Source: Patescibacteria group bacterium (GTDB lineage Bacteria; Patescibacteria; Microgenomatia; UBA12405). From it: DNA of 64,000 nt. The translations under genes and the position numbers were made by a program. Location: contig JAMCSD010000006.1 of assembly GCA_023380755.1 (NCBI GenBank), forward strand, positions 77,821 to 141,820, written 5' to 3'. Under the pieces are notes generated by a model. It saw nothing but the letters and a program-made list of their open reading frames with translations. It was not told the DNA's origin and ran no database searches. Positions 48,620 to 56,439 of the stretch are shown piece after piece. Position 1 is the stretch's first letter, and each line of letters begins with the position of its first letter.

Positions 48620-49702
48620 TTACTTAATATTCCAAATTCCCGGGTCCTCGCCTCCCAGCCGCCAGATAATAAAATTAGTCAACCCATAACTTTTTGCAAT
48701 CTTCACCTTCACCTCCATGCTCGTCGCATCCTCAAACCACACCGTATGTGGCGTTAGCTTATCCCAGTAACTGGCCACCAATTCGGCGGAGTCCGGATCC
48801 CGCTGGTTTGATACTTTTAAATTTTTAAGCCGTTGGATCATTTGGTCATATTGCAGCGCTTCTCCTTTACTGTTCACCCAATCATAGCCATAAGTGGGTA
48901 GTCCGACGATTATTTTTTCTTTCGGAATTTGCGCCGTGGCCATCTCTAAGGCCTTTTCGTATTCGGGGAGGGGGCTGATCGGCCCGGCGCTAGAGGTGTT
49001 GTCATGCCAATCGTAAGCCATTAACCTAATTTGGTCGGCTGACTGGCTTAAAGACGGCCAGTCCTCCGCTGCCGAGGTTGGGTTATCTGACGGCAGCCCC
49101 GTTTTGGCTTGGACGGTCACTGACAACTGCATATTTTGCTGGTGTAATTTATCTGCCAGCTCCTTTACGAAATCACTAAAGCCCTGCTGGTCTCCCGGGT
49201 ACATTTCTTCCCAGTCAATATCCCAACCCTTATAACCTTGGGCTTGGGCAGTCGCTACCAAGTTATCTGTCAACTGGCTCTGCCAATCCTGATTATCCAG
49301 CAGTTTCGATACTGCCTCCGGATCAAAGTTGTTGGTAATAGTCGGCATCAGGTCAATTCCTCGCCCCAACGCCGCCTCCTTAATTTGTTGTTTGTAAGAA
49401 GCATTCGGGATTTCGGTCATTTTCCCGCCAGCCGATAACTGGTACCACATCGGGCTTATCACCTTCATTTTTCCGTTGCTTTGGTTTAATGAGTTAATCG
49501 CTTTTTGGCCATCCCACCAGGCTATCCAGGCGGAAATTGTCACCGGCTGGTTGTCTGCCTTCTGGATAGCGGCGGCTTTTTCCTTCAGCACGTCCTGGTA
49601 AGTTTTCCCTGGATTATTCACTATTTCTCCCGGCTTTTTCCATAAGGTTATCCCGACTGCCACTAGTATCCCGACTAAAATTAAAAATCCGGTATATTTC
49701 AT
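48620..49702 (-). CDS. GH18-type glycoside hydrolase, membrane-anchored
   Basis: 360 residues with one N-terminal membrane helix (5-21). The catalytic TIM barrel carries YKGWDIDWEEMYPG, the DxxDxDxE-type motif with Asp161, Asp163 and the acid Glu165, and IRLMAYDWHDN and LPTYGYDWV as further barrel strands; the closest forms are spore-type YaaH/SleL and PgaB-C domains. It should cut a beta-linked GlcNAc polymer outside the cell. TTGAGT-N17-TATAAA lies 3 bases before the ATG, an independent leaderless promoter, although it follows the polysaccharide synthase by 98 bases. Confidence 0.85.
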   Translation of the reverse strand: MKYTGFLILVGILVAVGITLWKKPGEIVNNPGKTYQDVLKEKAAAIQKADNQPVTISAWIAWWDGQKAINSLNQSNGKMKVISPMWYQLSAGGKMTEIPNASYKQQIKEAALGRGIDLMPTITNNFDPEAVSKLLDNQDWQSQLTDNLVATAQAQGYKGWDIDWEEMYPGDQQGFSDFVKELADKLHQQNMQLSVTVQAKTGLPSDNPTSAAEDWPSLSQSADQIRLMAYDWHDNTSSAGPISPLPEYEKALEMATAQIPKEKIIVGLPTYGYDWVNSKGEALQYDQMIQRLKNLKVSNQRDPDSAELVASYWDKLTPHTVWFEDATSMEVKVKIAKSYGLTNFIIWRLGGEDPGIWNIK

Positions 49703-49800
49703 TTTTTTATAATTACTTTCTTAATTTTACTCAACCCCAAAATTACTAGGTGAACAAAAACCGTAAAACTATTTAATGGTGAAGTAATTGTGGCCATATT

Positions 49801-50862
49801 TTAATTTGGAGTATACCGGGTGGCTTTGTTCCATCCGGTTTTGTAATCAATTGAAAAAACAATTTTAAAAAAACTTTTTAAAAAAATTAAACAAGCCAAA
49901 AACCGCGCTACATAAAATAAAGGAATATATAAAAATATTTTTCCCGTCCGGTGCCGCCAGGCAGTCAACGCCATTGTCGGCAATAAAAATAAAAACAAAT
50001 CAATTGCGGCGGGGATTATTAATAAATATGGATGTTTGTCCATCGCAAAAGGAATTACTAGCAAAAAAGCTAACATCAGCACCCCGTTATATAAACCCTC
50101 TAATGCTAACATCGCCACCTCCGCATCCAGCGCCTGGCCGCCCCAGGGAACGTTGTTTTTAATGATGCACTGCCAAAAGCCGGTATACCAGCGGTCAATT
50201 TGTTTACAAAAATCTTTTAAGGTCTTCGGGTCTTGGGTCACTACTGTCGCCTTGCCTGTAAAAACAATCCTCCCCAAGCACTTCCGGTGAATTTGGAAGG
50301 TCATATCCATATCCTCGGTTAGGGTACCGGTGGGAATTGGCAGTGTCTTAAAGATTTCTGACCGGTAAATCGTGGCGCACCCCGGGCAGACAATAATGGC
50401 ATTTTCGACCGACTGGGCCGCTTTGTGGATGGTTTGGGCAATTTCATATTCCCACAAGCGGAAAGTAGTCACCCAGCTATGGCTTTTCCCAATCACTTTC
50501 CCCACGGCGCAGGCCACTTTTTTATTAGTATCTTTTTCAAAGATAGCCATTAAATTATTGACAAAATCTTTGGTGATTTTCGTATCGGCATCCATTGGCA
50601 ATAGGTATTCATAGCGCTCTGTCAGCTTAAATTGTTCGATAGCAGCGTTCATGGCTTTCGCTTTTCCCCGATTCGGATGTAGGGGAAGTACATGTTGGGT
50701 AAAATTAGCCGCAATCGTTTCAGTCTTATCGGTTGACCCATCCGAAACCACGTAAACATCATCCGCCGCGAAAACTTCCAGCAGTGATTTTAGTGTCTCG
50801 GCAATCACTCCCTCCTCGTTGTGTGCCGGCACTAGAGCAGCTAATTTCTTTTTGGTTGTCAT
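49801..50862 (-). CDS. Processive GT2 polysaccharide synthase (PgaC/IcaA-like)
   Basis: 353 residues. Catalytic domain: LAALVPAHNEEGVIAETL, VVSDGSTDKT, YLLPMDADTKITKDF (DxD), LTEDMDMTFQ (acid/base ED) and CKQIDRWYTGFWQ, the QxxRW motif of processive beta-glycosyltransferases. Three or four C-terminal membrane helices follow. It would polymerise and extrude a beta-linked sugar, as PgaC does for poly-GlcNAc. The first four bases overlap the stop of the deacetylase gene (ATGA). Product identity is inferred from neighbours. Confidence 0.88.
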   Translation of the reverse strand: MTTKKKLAALVPAHNEEGVIAETLKSLLEVFAADDVYVVSDGSTDKTETIAANFTQHVLPLHPNRGKAKAMNAAIEQFKLTERYEYLLPMDADTKITKDFVNNLMAIFEKDTNKKVACAVGKVIGKSHSWVTTFRLWEYEIAQTIHKAAQSVENAIIVCPGCATIYRSEIFKTLPIPTGTLTEDMDMTFQIHRKCLGRIVFTGKATVVTQDPKTLKDFCKQIDRWYTGFWQCIIKNNVPWGGQALDAEVAMLALEGLYNGVLMLAFLLVIPFAMDKHPYLLIIPAAIDLFLFLLPTMALTAWRHRTGKIFLYIPLFYVARFLACLIFLKSFFKIVFSIDYKTGWNKATRYTPN

Positions 50863-51809
50863 AGGCCATTAAAATTTTGCGACGGAGTTGTTTCCGGAGT
50901 AATGGTTGGCGTTAATGTCTCGGTTGGCATTGGGGTGCCGGTCCCGACTGTCGGTGTCAATGGCGCGGCGACTTGTAACTCCAAGGCTTGGGTGGGCAAG
51001 ACTACTTGCAATCCTGAATTGGCCACCTCATCCATCATCGTGGTAAATTTATCGATACTCGTCGCATATTTAGATTGGTCATTTTGGATTTGGTGGAATA
51101 CTATAATCACCCATTGTTTCTTGTTCCTCGCTGTTGCCAACCACGAAGCCACATCTGCCGGCGTCGTATTCCATTCGACAGCTTGCACCTTTAGCCCATA
51201 TGGATCCGTCACCGGCAGGTCATTATAACCATCACCCGATGTCCGCAGCGATAAGTAATCTTCCTTCGCTGTATTAATAATGTTGGGAGTGTTTACCCCG
51301 CAAGGGGAAACAAAATTGTTAGCAATAATACCGTGGTTCTTAAGATCCACCTTTGCCCCTCCGAGCTCCTCGCTGACATAAGCATCTGTCATATCTGTGG
51401 GGTTACAGGAATGGTTTCTGGTGTGAGAGGTGATTTCCCAGCCCTTGTGGGACAGCATTCTGATTTGGCTCCAGCTCATATAATCGGGATCTCCCACTAA
51501 TCCTGTCGGTACTGCCAAAGTGGCTTTCAGGTGTCTAGCCTCCAGAATTGGGTAGGCCACCCCGAACTGGGAATTCCAAGCATCATCAAATCCAATAGTC
51601 ACCAACCCTTGGCCGTTCCATTTAATAGGTTGGATATTTTCATCAATTACGTCCGTTGCTGATTGTATTTGAGCCTGACTTTCTTTGGGATTATTTTCTG
51701 TCTGCCATTTTGTCTGCCGGTTTAGACCAATCAGATAATTAGTGCTCAACCACACCAGTACTACCGGAATCACCAACCAGCTAATAAAAAAGATACGGTT
51801 ATTATTCAT
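50859..51809 (-). CDS. Polysaccharide deacetylase (NodB domain), membrane-anchored
   Basis: 316 residues. One N-terminal helix (5-27), a linker, and the NodB homology domain: GLVTIGFDDAWNSQFG with Asp75/Asp76, ITSHTRNHSC with the metal ligands His129 and His133, and WVIIVFHQI near the end. The C-terminal tail is Pro/Thr-rich. It should remove N-acetyl groups from a GlcNAc polymer outside the cell, comparable to the N-terminal domain of PgaB. Three bases after the stop of the GT39-like gene and overlapping the synthase gene by four, so it is in the same operon. Confidence 0.88.
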   Translation of the reverse strand: MNNNRIFFISWLVIPVVLVWLSTNYLIGLNRQTKWQTENNPKESQAQIQSATDVIDENIQPIKWNGQGLVTIGFDDAWNSQFGVAYPILEARHLKATLAVPTGLVGDPDYMSWSQIRMLSHKGWEITSHTRNHSCNPTDMTDAYVSEELGGAKVDLKNHGIIANNFVSPCGVNTPNIINTAKEDYLSLRTSGDGYNDLPVTDPYGLKVQAVEWNTTPADVASWLATARNKKQWVIIVFHQIQNDQSKYATSIDKFTTMMDEVANSGLQVVLPTQALELQVAAPLTPTVGTGTPMPTETLTPTITPETTPSQNFNGL

Positions 51810-51812
51810 AAT

Positions 51813-53282
51813 TTAATAGCTCCGTTTGTAAACTAAGTAACCATCCCGGTTGTAAATTGGAGTGTAATTTCCGGCCAGATTTTCCAAAACAACATTGTGC
51901 ATCGTACTGTGGATTTGTTCCAGAGTTTCATCGCCGCCGTCCAGTTCGATCCAATCAAAATATCCGTCGTTTATGGCCGCTAAATAAGCCTTTTGGCCGG
52001 TCAGGTTACGGTATTGAAACCAATCAAACGTTACCGTATAGGTTGGGAAATTATTATCGTAAGTCGCCAGGATGGCCGAAGCTCCCACTTCCGATAACAC
52101 CTTATCTCCCGGTCGGACATGGGTTGATAAAAAACTCAGCACCGAATTACTGTTCCGCCATAAATTATTAAACCGGTAGATTTCCTCGTAGGAGACAAAA
52201 GTAAAAATCAACAAAATCGCTATCAAGTTAACCGCCAATAACCGGGACGCCAGTACTGCCCCTCTGAGGTCTAAAAGATGGGCCAAACCGCCTCCGATTA
52301 ACGGTGACAAAAACAATACTGTTAAGTAGGTATGCTTGTCCAAAGTCGGTTCCCGTTGGGTCACAAAATGGAAAATAATCACCACCAGCGATAAGAAGGA
52401 GTAAATAAACCATTTTTTCCAATTAATTTTTGTTAATAGTGGCACACTCGCTATCAACCATAAGGCCCAAACATAACGGGTATTTATCCAAAATACTTCC
52501 CAAATAACTTCCCAGCTATTTTTCCCTCTCACTGCCTGCGAAGCTTCGTACAGCAATAGGTTATGTAAATTAATCCCAATGTAATAAAGCATTACCAGTA
52601 CCAGTGGCACCGCAAAATAACGGACCCAAAACTTAAATTGCTGCTTCAGTTTTCGTGCCTGCCAAAAAGTATAAATAAATAAAAAGGGGATATATAAACC
52701 GATCACTATTTTAGTCAGCAACGCCATTGCCAAGAAAATAAATCCCAAAAAATACCACAAACCGTAATTAGTTTCCTTTTCCTCGGCCTTGTGAATAAAA
52801 AGCAAAGATAATACTAAGAAATAAAAACTTGGCATATCATAAGTCGCCAACCGGCTGACATACAATCCAACTGTCGCCACCCCGGCCACCGTGGCTCCGA
52901 TTAAGCCGGCGATATTGGCTTGACCTTCATCCCGGTAAGCCACCAATTCCTTTGTTAATGCAAATATCACCTCAATTGTCAGTACCCCAAAAACGACATT
53001 GAGTAGCCGGCTGCCCACAATTCCTCCTGTCAAATAAGCAATCGCCGACATTGGCGGATAAATATATGGCTGTCCCGCCATCCACGCCGCCGCATTATAT
53101 GTCCACCAGTCGCCTTGAAATAAACCCAGTCTTCCGATCACGGTGTAAATGGCTTCGTCATTAAATGGAGAATTGTAATTCAGATTTACCACCCGCAAGA
53201 CCAAGGCGGCGGTTATTATTTCGACCAAAATAATTTGGGCCCAATTTTTTTCTATGAAGACTACTGCTTTTTGAATCAACAT
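51813..53282 (-). CDS. GT39/ArnT-like membrane glycosyltransferase
   Basis: 489 residues from ATG 53282 with about ten membrane helices. YNSPFNDEAIYTVIG holds the acidic DE pair typical of the first loop of GT-C enzymes (PMT/ArnT), followed by WWTYNAAAWMAGQPYIYPPM, SRLLNVVFGVLTI and YDMPSFYFLVLSLLFIHKAE. The C-terminal soluble domain is FDWFQYRNLTGQKAYLAAIN. It moves a sugar from polyprenyl phosphate onto an acceptor on the outer face. First gene of the deacetylase-synthase operon; an AT-rich palindrome covers its upstream region. Confidence 0.83.
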   Translation of the reverse strand: MLIQKAVVFIEKNWAQIILVEIITAALVLRVVNLNYNSPFNDEAIYTVIGRLGLFQGDWWTYNAAAWMAGQPYIYPPMSAIAYLTGGIVGSRLLNVVFGVLTIEVIFALTKELVAYRDEGQANIAGLIGATVAGVATVGLYVSRLATYDMPSFYFLVLSLLFIHKAEEKETNYGLWYFLGFIFLAMALLTKIVIGLYIPFLFIYTFWQARKLKQQFKFWVRYFAVPLVLVMLYYIGINLHNLLLYEASQAVRGKNSWEVIWEVFWINTRYVWALWLIASVPLLTKINWKKWFIYSFLSLVVIIFHFVTQREPTLDKHTYLTVLFLSPLIGGGLAHLLDLRGAVLASRLLAVNLIAILLIFTFVSYEEIYRFNNLWRNSNSVLSFLSTHVRPGDKVLSEVGASAILATYDNNFPTYTVTFDWFQYRNLTGQKAYLAAINDGYFDWIELDGGDETLEQIHSTMHNVVLENLAGNYTPIYNRDGYLVYKRSY

Positions 53283-53317
53283 CAATAAAAAATAAATAAT
53301 ATCCAGTTTCCAGGACT

Positions 53318-53344
53318 AAACTAATATAATTATAATATTAGTTT
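53318..53344. repeat. AT-rich palindrome upstream of the polysaccharide operon
   Basis: AAACTAATAT (53318-53327) and ATATTAGTTT (53335-53344) flank a 7-base loop that, on the minus strand, contains TATAAT. It lies about 35-60 bases before the GT39-like start. The rest of the gap 53286-53487 is AT-rich with no other feature I can support. Confidence 0.5.
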
Positions 53345-53487
53345 TCGTAACCAATAATACCTCTGGTTAAAATAGTGAATTTTCTATCTCAATACATATC
53401 AAACACGTACCGTTATCTTATTTTAATACATCACACACCTCTGTCCACCCTCAATTTCGAATTGCCTTTGTTCCTCCTCAAAATTAC

Positions 53488-53910
53488 TTATTTTAGTGGC
53501 AATTCCGACACCCCACCCCAAAGATCAATCAGAAAATACTTCACCGGTCTTTTATTATCTAGTTTTCTTATTTCTGCCAACAATATTCGGCTAAATTCCA
53601 TATGCGCCTGGCGGTCCGCTTCGACCGGCAAATCATGGACTATCGTTTTATCCTGAGCGTAACCGCCGCAATCCTGATGGTCAAAGACCCATATTTCTTC
53701 TGGTTGGTGCAGTCTCAGTGATAATTTAATTTGTCTTATTATGGCTGCCCGATCTTCTTCTTGAATTGGCTTAACCAAGTCCCTGGATGCTCCAGCCATG
53801 CTGATTAAATCATAATTGTGCTGATATCCCTGGCTGTTCAAATAATGGACTAAGGCTTCTTGAATCCTAAAATCAATACAGCTGATGACGCATAGTTTGG
53901 CTCGGTGCAT
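53488..53910 (-). CDS. Beta-carbonic anhydrase-like protein
   Basis: 140 residues, shorter than typical beta-carbonic anhydrases. The zinc site is present: CIDFRI gives Cys11, with Asp13 and Arg15 as the catalytic dyad, and DHQDCGGY gives His78 and Cys81. Between them the usual AGAS turn occurs (ISMAGASRDL). The C-terminal dimerisation helices of larger members are missing. It may hydrate CO2 or act as a related lyase or hydrolase. TATAAT (53923-53918) is 7 bases before the ATG; the next gene diverges from it. Confidence 0.83.
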   Translation of the reverse strand: MHRAKLCVISCIDFRIQEALVHYLNSQGYQHNYDLISMAGASRDLVKPIQEEDRAAIIRQIKLSLRLHQPEEIWVFDHQDCGGYAQDKTIVHDLPVEADRQAHMEFSRILLAEIRKLDNKRPVKYFLIDLWGGVSELPLK

Positions 53911-53957
53911 ATTCCTGATTATAGCCTTTCTATTTGGCTCGCCGACGTTGTGTTTTG

Positions 53958-53963
53958 TAAAAT
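53958..53963 (+). promoter_or_regulatory. -10 box for a leaderless propeller-protein mRNA
   Basis: TAAAAT six bases before ATG 53970, with a possible TTGGCT -35 box 18 bases upstream (53934-53939). Divergent from the carbonic anhydrase -10 box at 53923-53918. Confidence 0.5.
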
Positions 53964-53969
53964 AAATCC

Positions 53970-54839
53970 ATGAACATATTATTACGCTTATTAGCCATCC
54001 TTTTCGCTATTTTGCCAATCCGTCAATCCCGCCCGGCTGCGGCCTCATCATCTTATAACCTGCTAATTGCCGATCGCGGTCATAATCGTTTGATTGAAGT
54101 CGCTCCTGATAAGCGGATTATTTGGGAATACGACTTTCATCTGCCCCGTCCTGGTTTGGGGCCGGATGACGCCTTTTTTGCTAATCAAGGTCAAACAGTG
54201 ATTGCCAATTTAGAGGAATATCACCAAATTGTTTTAATTGATTACACCTCTAAAAAAATTCTTTGGTCCTATGGCCACCCCGGCCTCGCCGGATCGGCTC
54301 CCGGTTTCTTAAATACCCCCGATGACGCTTACCTGTTGCCTAATGGCCACATTATTGTGGCCGATATTAAAAACAACCGGGTAATAGAAATTGATCAACA
54401 ATCCCACCTGGTCCATGCCGATACTCATCTTCTCAGCCCCAATGGTGACACGCCACTGGCTAATGGCCATCTTCTCATCAGCGAAATTCACCGCCGGGAC
54501 CTAGTGGAATTAAATGCCCAGTGGCAGGAAGTTTTTCGCTTATCATTACCGGTCAACTACCCTTCCGACCCCCAACTCACCCTTTCGGGAAATTACCTGG
54601 TCTCTGACTATAGCAATCCCGGCAAAATTGTGGAAGTTGATCGGCAGGGGAGTCTTATTTGGGAATACACCTCAGGCCTTAACCATCCTTCCATCGCCTT
54701 GGAGTTGCCCGATGGCCATATCGTCGCCACTGACGACCTCAACAATCGGGTCATTATCATTGATAAAAAAACCAACAAAATAATATGGCAGTACACCGGT
54801 GTTAATCTTCCCGACGGCGTCGATTACCGTTTTTCTTAG
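53970..54839 (+). CDS. Secreted beta-propeller protein
   Basis: 289 residues with a signal peptide (LLRLLAILFAILPI, cleavage after AAA). The mature part is a series of repeats around RVIEIDQQSHLV, RRDLVELNAQWQ, GKIVEVDRQGSLIWEY and NRVIIIDKKTNKIIWQY, each with a Trp-containing strand, as in PQQ-like or arylsulfotransferase-N propellers. About five or six blades fit the length. No catalytic residues stand out, so it is more likely a binding or surface scaffold protein. The stop overlaps that of the convergent CBS gene by 4 bases. Confidence 0.8.
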   Translation: MNILLRLLAILFAILPIRQSRPAAASSSYNLLIADRGHNRLIEVAPDKRIIWEYDFHLPRPGLGPDDAFFANQGQTVIANLEEYHQIVLIDYTSKKILWSYGHPGLAGSAPGFLNTPDDAYLLPNGHIIVADIKNNRVIEIDQQSHLVHADTHLLSPNGDTPLANGHLLISEIHRRDLVELNAQWQEVFRLSLPVNYPSDPQLTLSGNYLVSDYSNPGKIVEVDRQGSLIWEYTSGLNHPSIALELPDGHIVATDDLNNRVIIIDKKTNKIIWQYTGVNLPDGVDYRFS

Positions 54840-55972
54840 TCTCGACTGGCTTGTTTCTTAATTTCATCAATTACTTCCCGGATGCCTTTTAGCAGTTTTC
54901 GGGAAAGGCTGTGGGCAATATACATCTTTCCTGAATATAGGTCAATTTTTAACATTATCTCATAGGCATTAACTTTGCCTTTGAAATTTTTATCCTCCTT
55001 TTTGCTCAACGCAATTTGCGAGATTTTTTCACTTTTGCTGATGTGCTCATATAGGCTGGCTATCCAAACTTCTGTAGTTCGCAATTCCGCTATTCTCACC
55101 TCCTCAAAACCCCGCAGTTGTAGCGGCAACGGCCCTGTTTTATCCCGGACCAAAACTGTCTCCAGCAAATCTCGTAACTCCAATATCCCCGTTGGGTAAT
55201 TCTCCTCATTAAGTACTGCCACGTAATGTGCCCCACTATTGACGAGGCCAGTCACCAGCCTCTCCTTGTTTTCTCTTTCCGTGCCGCTGGTTTCGTAAAT
55301 CTTTTGTTCCACAAATTGCTGCAGGGGGTAATCAGCCCGATCAATCTTTTCACCCACAAAACCTTTCCATCCGGGAATAGCCTCTAGTCGTAATCCGGCT
55401 TTCTGGTTAAAAGCCTTAAGTAAACTCTTTTTAGAAACCACTCCTCGAAAATGGCTTTCTTTATCAATCAAAAAAGCATAATTATTTTTCTTGTCGGCTA
55501 AGGCCTGAAAAGCTTCCTTAATGCTTGCTTCATTCGGAACTAAAATCGCCTTTTTTATCGGTGTCCGCAGCATAATCAGATTATGGAAAGTTTCATTCGC
55601 CATTAAAACCTTCAAAATACCCGCTGCTGTCAATTGACCCACTATTTGCTTCTTTTGGTCAAACACTGGTATTCGGTACCAGCCATAATCCACCATTTCC
55701 TTCACCGCCTTCGTAATCCGATCCTGTCGGTAAATTGTCCCGGCACTCACCTGGTTAATTGCCTTACTCAAATAAGGCATTCGGCTATGATAAAAAGTAT
55801 TTTGGATGGAAATTAAACCCTTAAAACCTTCATCTTGGTAAACCAGAATCGGCTCAAAACTGTTGTTCACTAAATCAATTAGGTTCCCCAAGGTCTCGTC
55901 ATCGCTGCATTGCACGAAATGTGCCCCTCGCTCCATAAATTTTTCCACTTTCGGTAGGCCTTTATTTTTCAT
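54836..55972 (-). CDS. Multi-CBS protein fused to an HPF/RaiA-like C-terminal domain
   Basis: 378 residues, soluble. CBS motifs follow one another: EPILVYQDEGFKGLISIQNT, YRIPVFDQKKQIVGQLTAA, NNYAFLIDKESHFRGVVSK, HYVAVLNEENYPTGILEL, about four in all (two Bateman pairs). The C-terminal 80 residues (VWIASLYEHISKSEKISQIA ... NAYEIMLKIDLYSGKMYIA then LLKGIREVIDEIKKQ) read like a hibernation-promoting factor. CBS pairs sense adenine nucleotides, so it may tie ribosome hibernation to energy state. GGAGG in the end of the preceding gene serves as ribosome site. The HPF assignment is from pattern only. Confidence 0.72.
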   Translation of the reverse strand: MKNKGLPKVEKFMERGAHFVQCSDDETLGNLIDLVNNSFEPILVYQDEGFKGLISIQNTFYHSRMPYLSKAINQVSAGTIYRQDRITKAVKEMVDYGWYRIPVFDQKKQIVGQLTAAGILKVLMANETFHNLIMLRTPIKKAILVPNEASIKEAFQALADKKNNYAFLIDKESHFRGVVSKKSLLKAFNQKAGLRLEAIPGWKGFVGEKIDRADYPLQQFVEQKIYETSGTERENKERLVTGLVNSGAHYVAVLNEENYPTGILELRDLLETVLVRDKTGPLPLQLRGFEEVRIAELRTTEVWIASLYEHISKSEKISQIALSKKEDKNFKGKVNAYEIMLKIDLYSGKMYIAHSLSRKLLKGIREVIDEIKKQASRD

Positions 55973-55973
55973 A

Positions 55974-56357
55974 TTAATGTTCCTCCGTAAAACTAACTTC
56001 CACTAACGGGCTTCCCGCCACCCACGAATCCAGTTGCCGTTCTTCGCCTCTACTTTTAGTGATCTTGGCCAGTATTTCCCGGCGCTCAACCGGGTCGGTA
56101 ATGGCTCTCGCTGTCGCCGGCAAATCAGCTTGAGTGCTTTCTTTCAGGTGAAAAATAAATTCTGGATTGGCCAAAAGATTGGCATACCAGTCCCGTTTGC
56201 CGGGGTTACCGGTCAGGTAAATTTTCCCCTCAACCACATGGAACCAGGTTTCGATCCGATGTGGCCGGCCGCTCTTTTTTCCCATGGTGGTGATCTCAAT
56301 TGTCTGGTCTGTTTTCAGCGCCGTGCTCACCCTCGGTTCCATCATTTTATTAAACAC
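55974..56357 (-). CDS. Deazaflavin/FMN-dependent nitroreductase-like protein (PF04075 type)
   Basis: 127 residues from GTG 56357 (ATG 56345 is the alternative). It matches the F420/FMN split-barrel family: IEITTMGKKSGRPHRIETWF, VVEGKIYLTGNPGKRDWYAN and LLANPEFIFHL, then a C-terminal RGEERQLDSWVAGSPLVEV. The cofactor is probably FMN or F420, used in reduction of quinones or other small molecules. A TATATA box lies 5 bases before the GTG. The CBS-HPF gene starts 2 bases after its stop, so the two are co-transcribed. Confidence 0.85.
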   Translation of the reverse strand: MFNKMMEPRVSTALKTDQTIEITTMGKKSGRPHRIETWFHVVEGKIYLTGNPGKRDWYANLLANPEFIFHLKESTQADLPATARAITDPVERREILAKITKSRGEERQLDSWVAGSPLVEVSFTEEH

Positions 56358-56426
56358 TAACTTATATAATTTTAGTACGAGTAATTATCGACTACAAATT
56401 ACTATAGTGATGGTGTGAGTATTTGT

Positions 56427-56432
56427 TATAAT
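56427..56432 (+). promoter_or_regulatory. -10 box for a leaderless HExxH-protein mRNA
   Basis: TATAAT seven bases before ATG 56440; no good -35 box. Confidence 0.5.
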
Positions 56433-56439
56433 CGAAACA

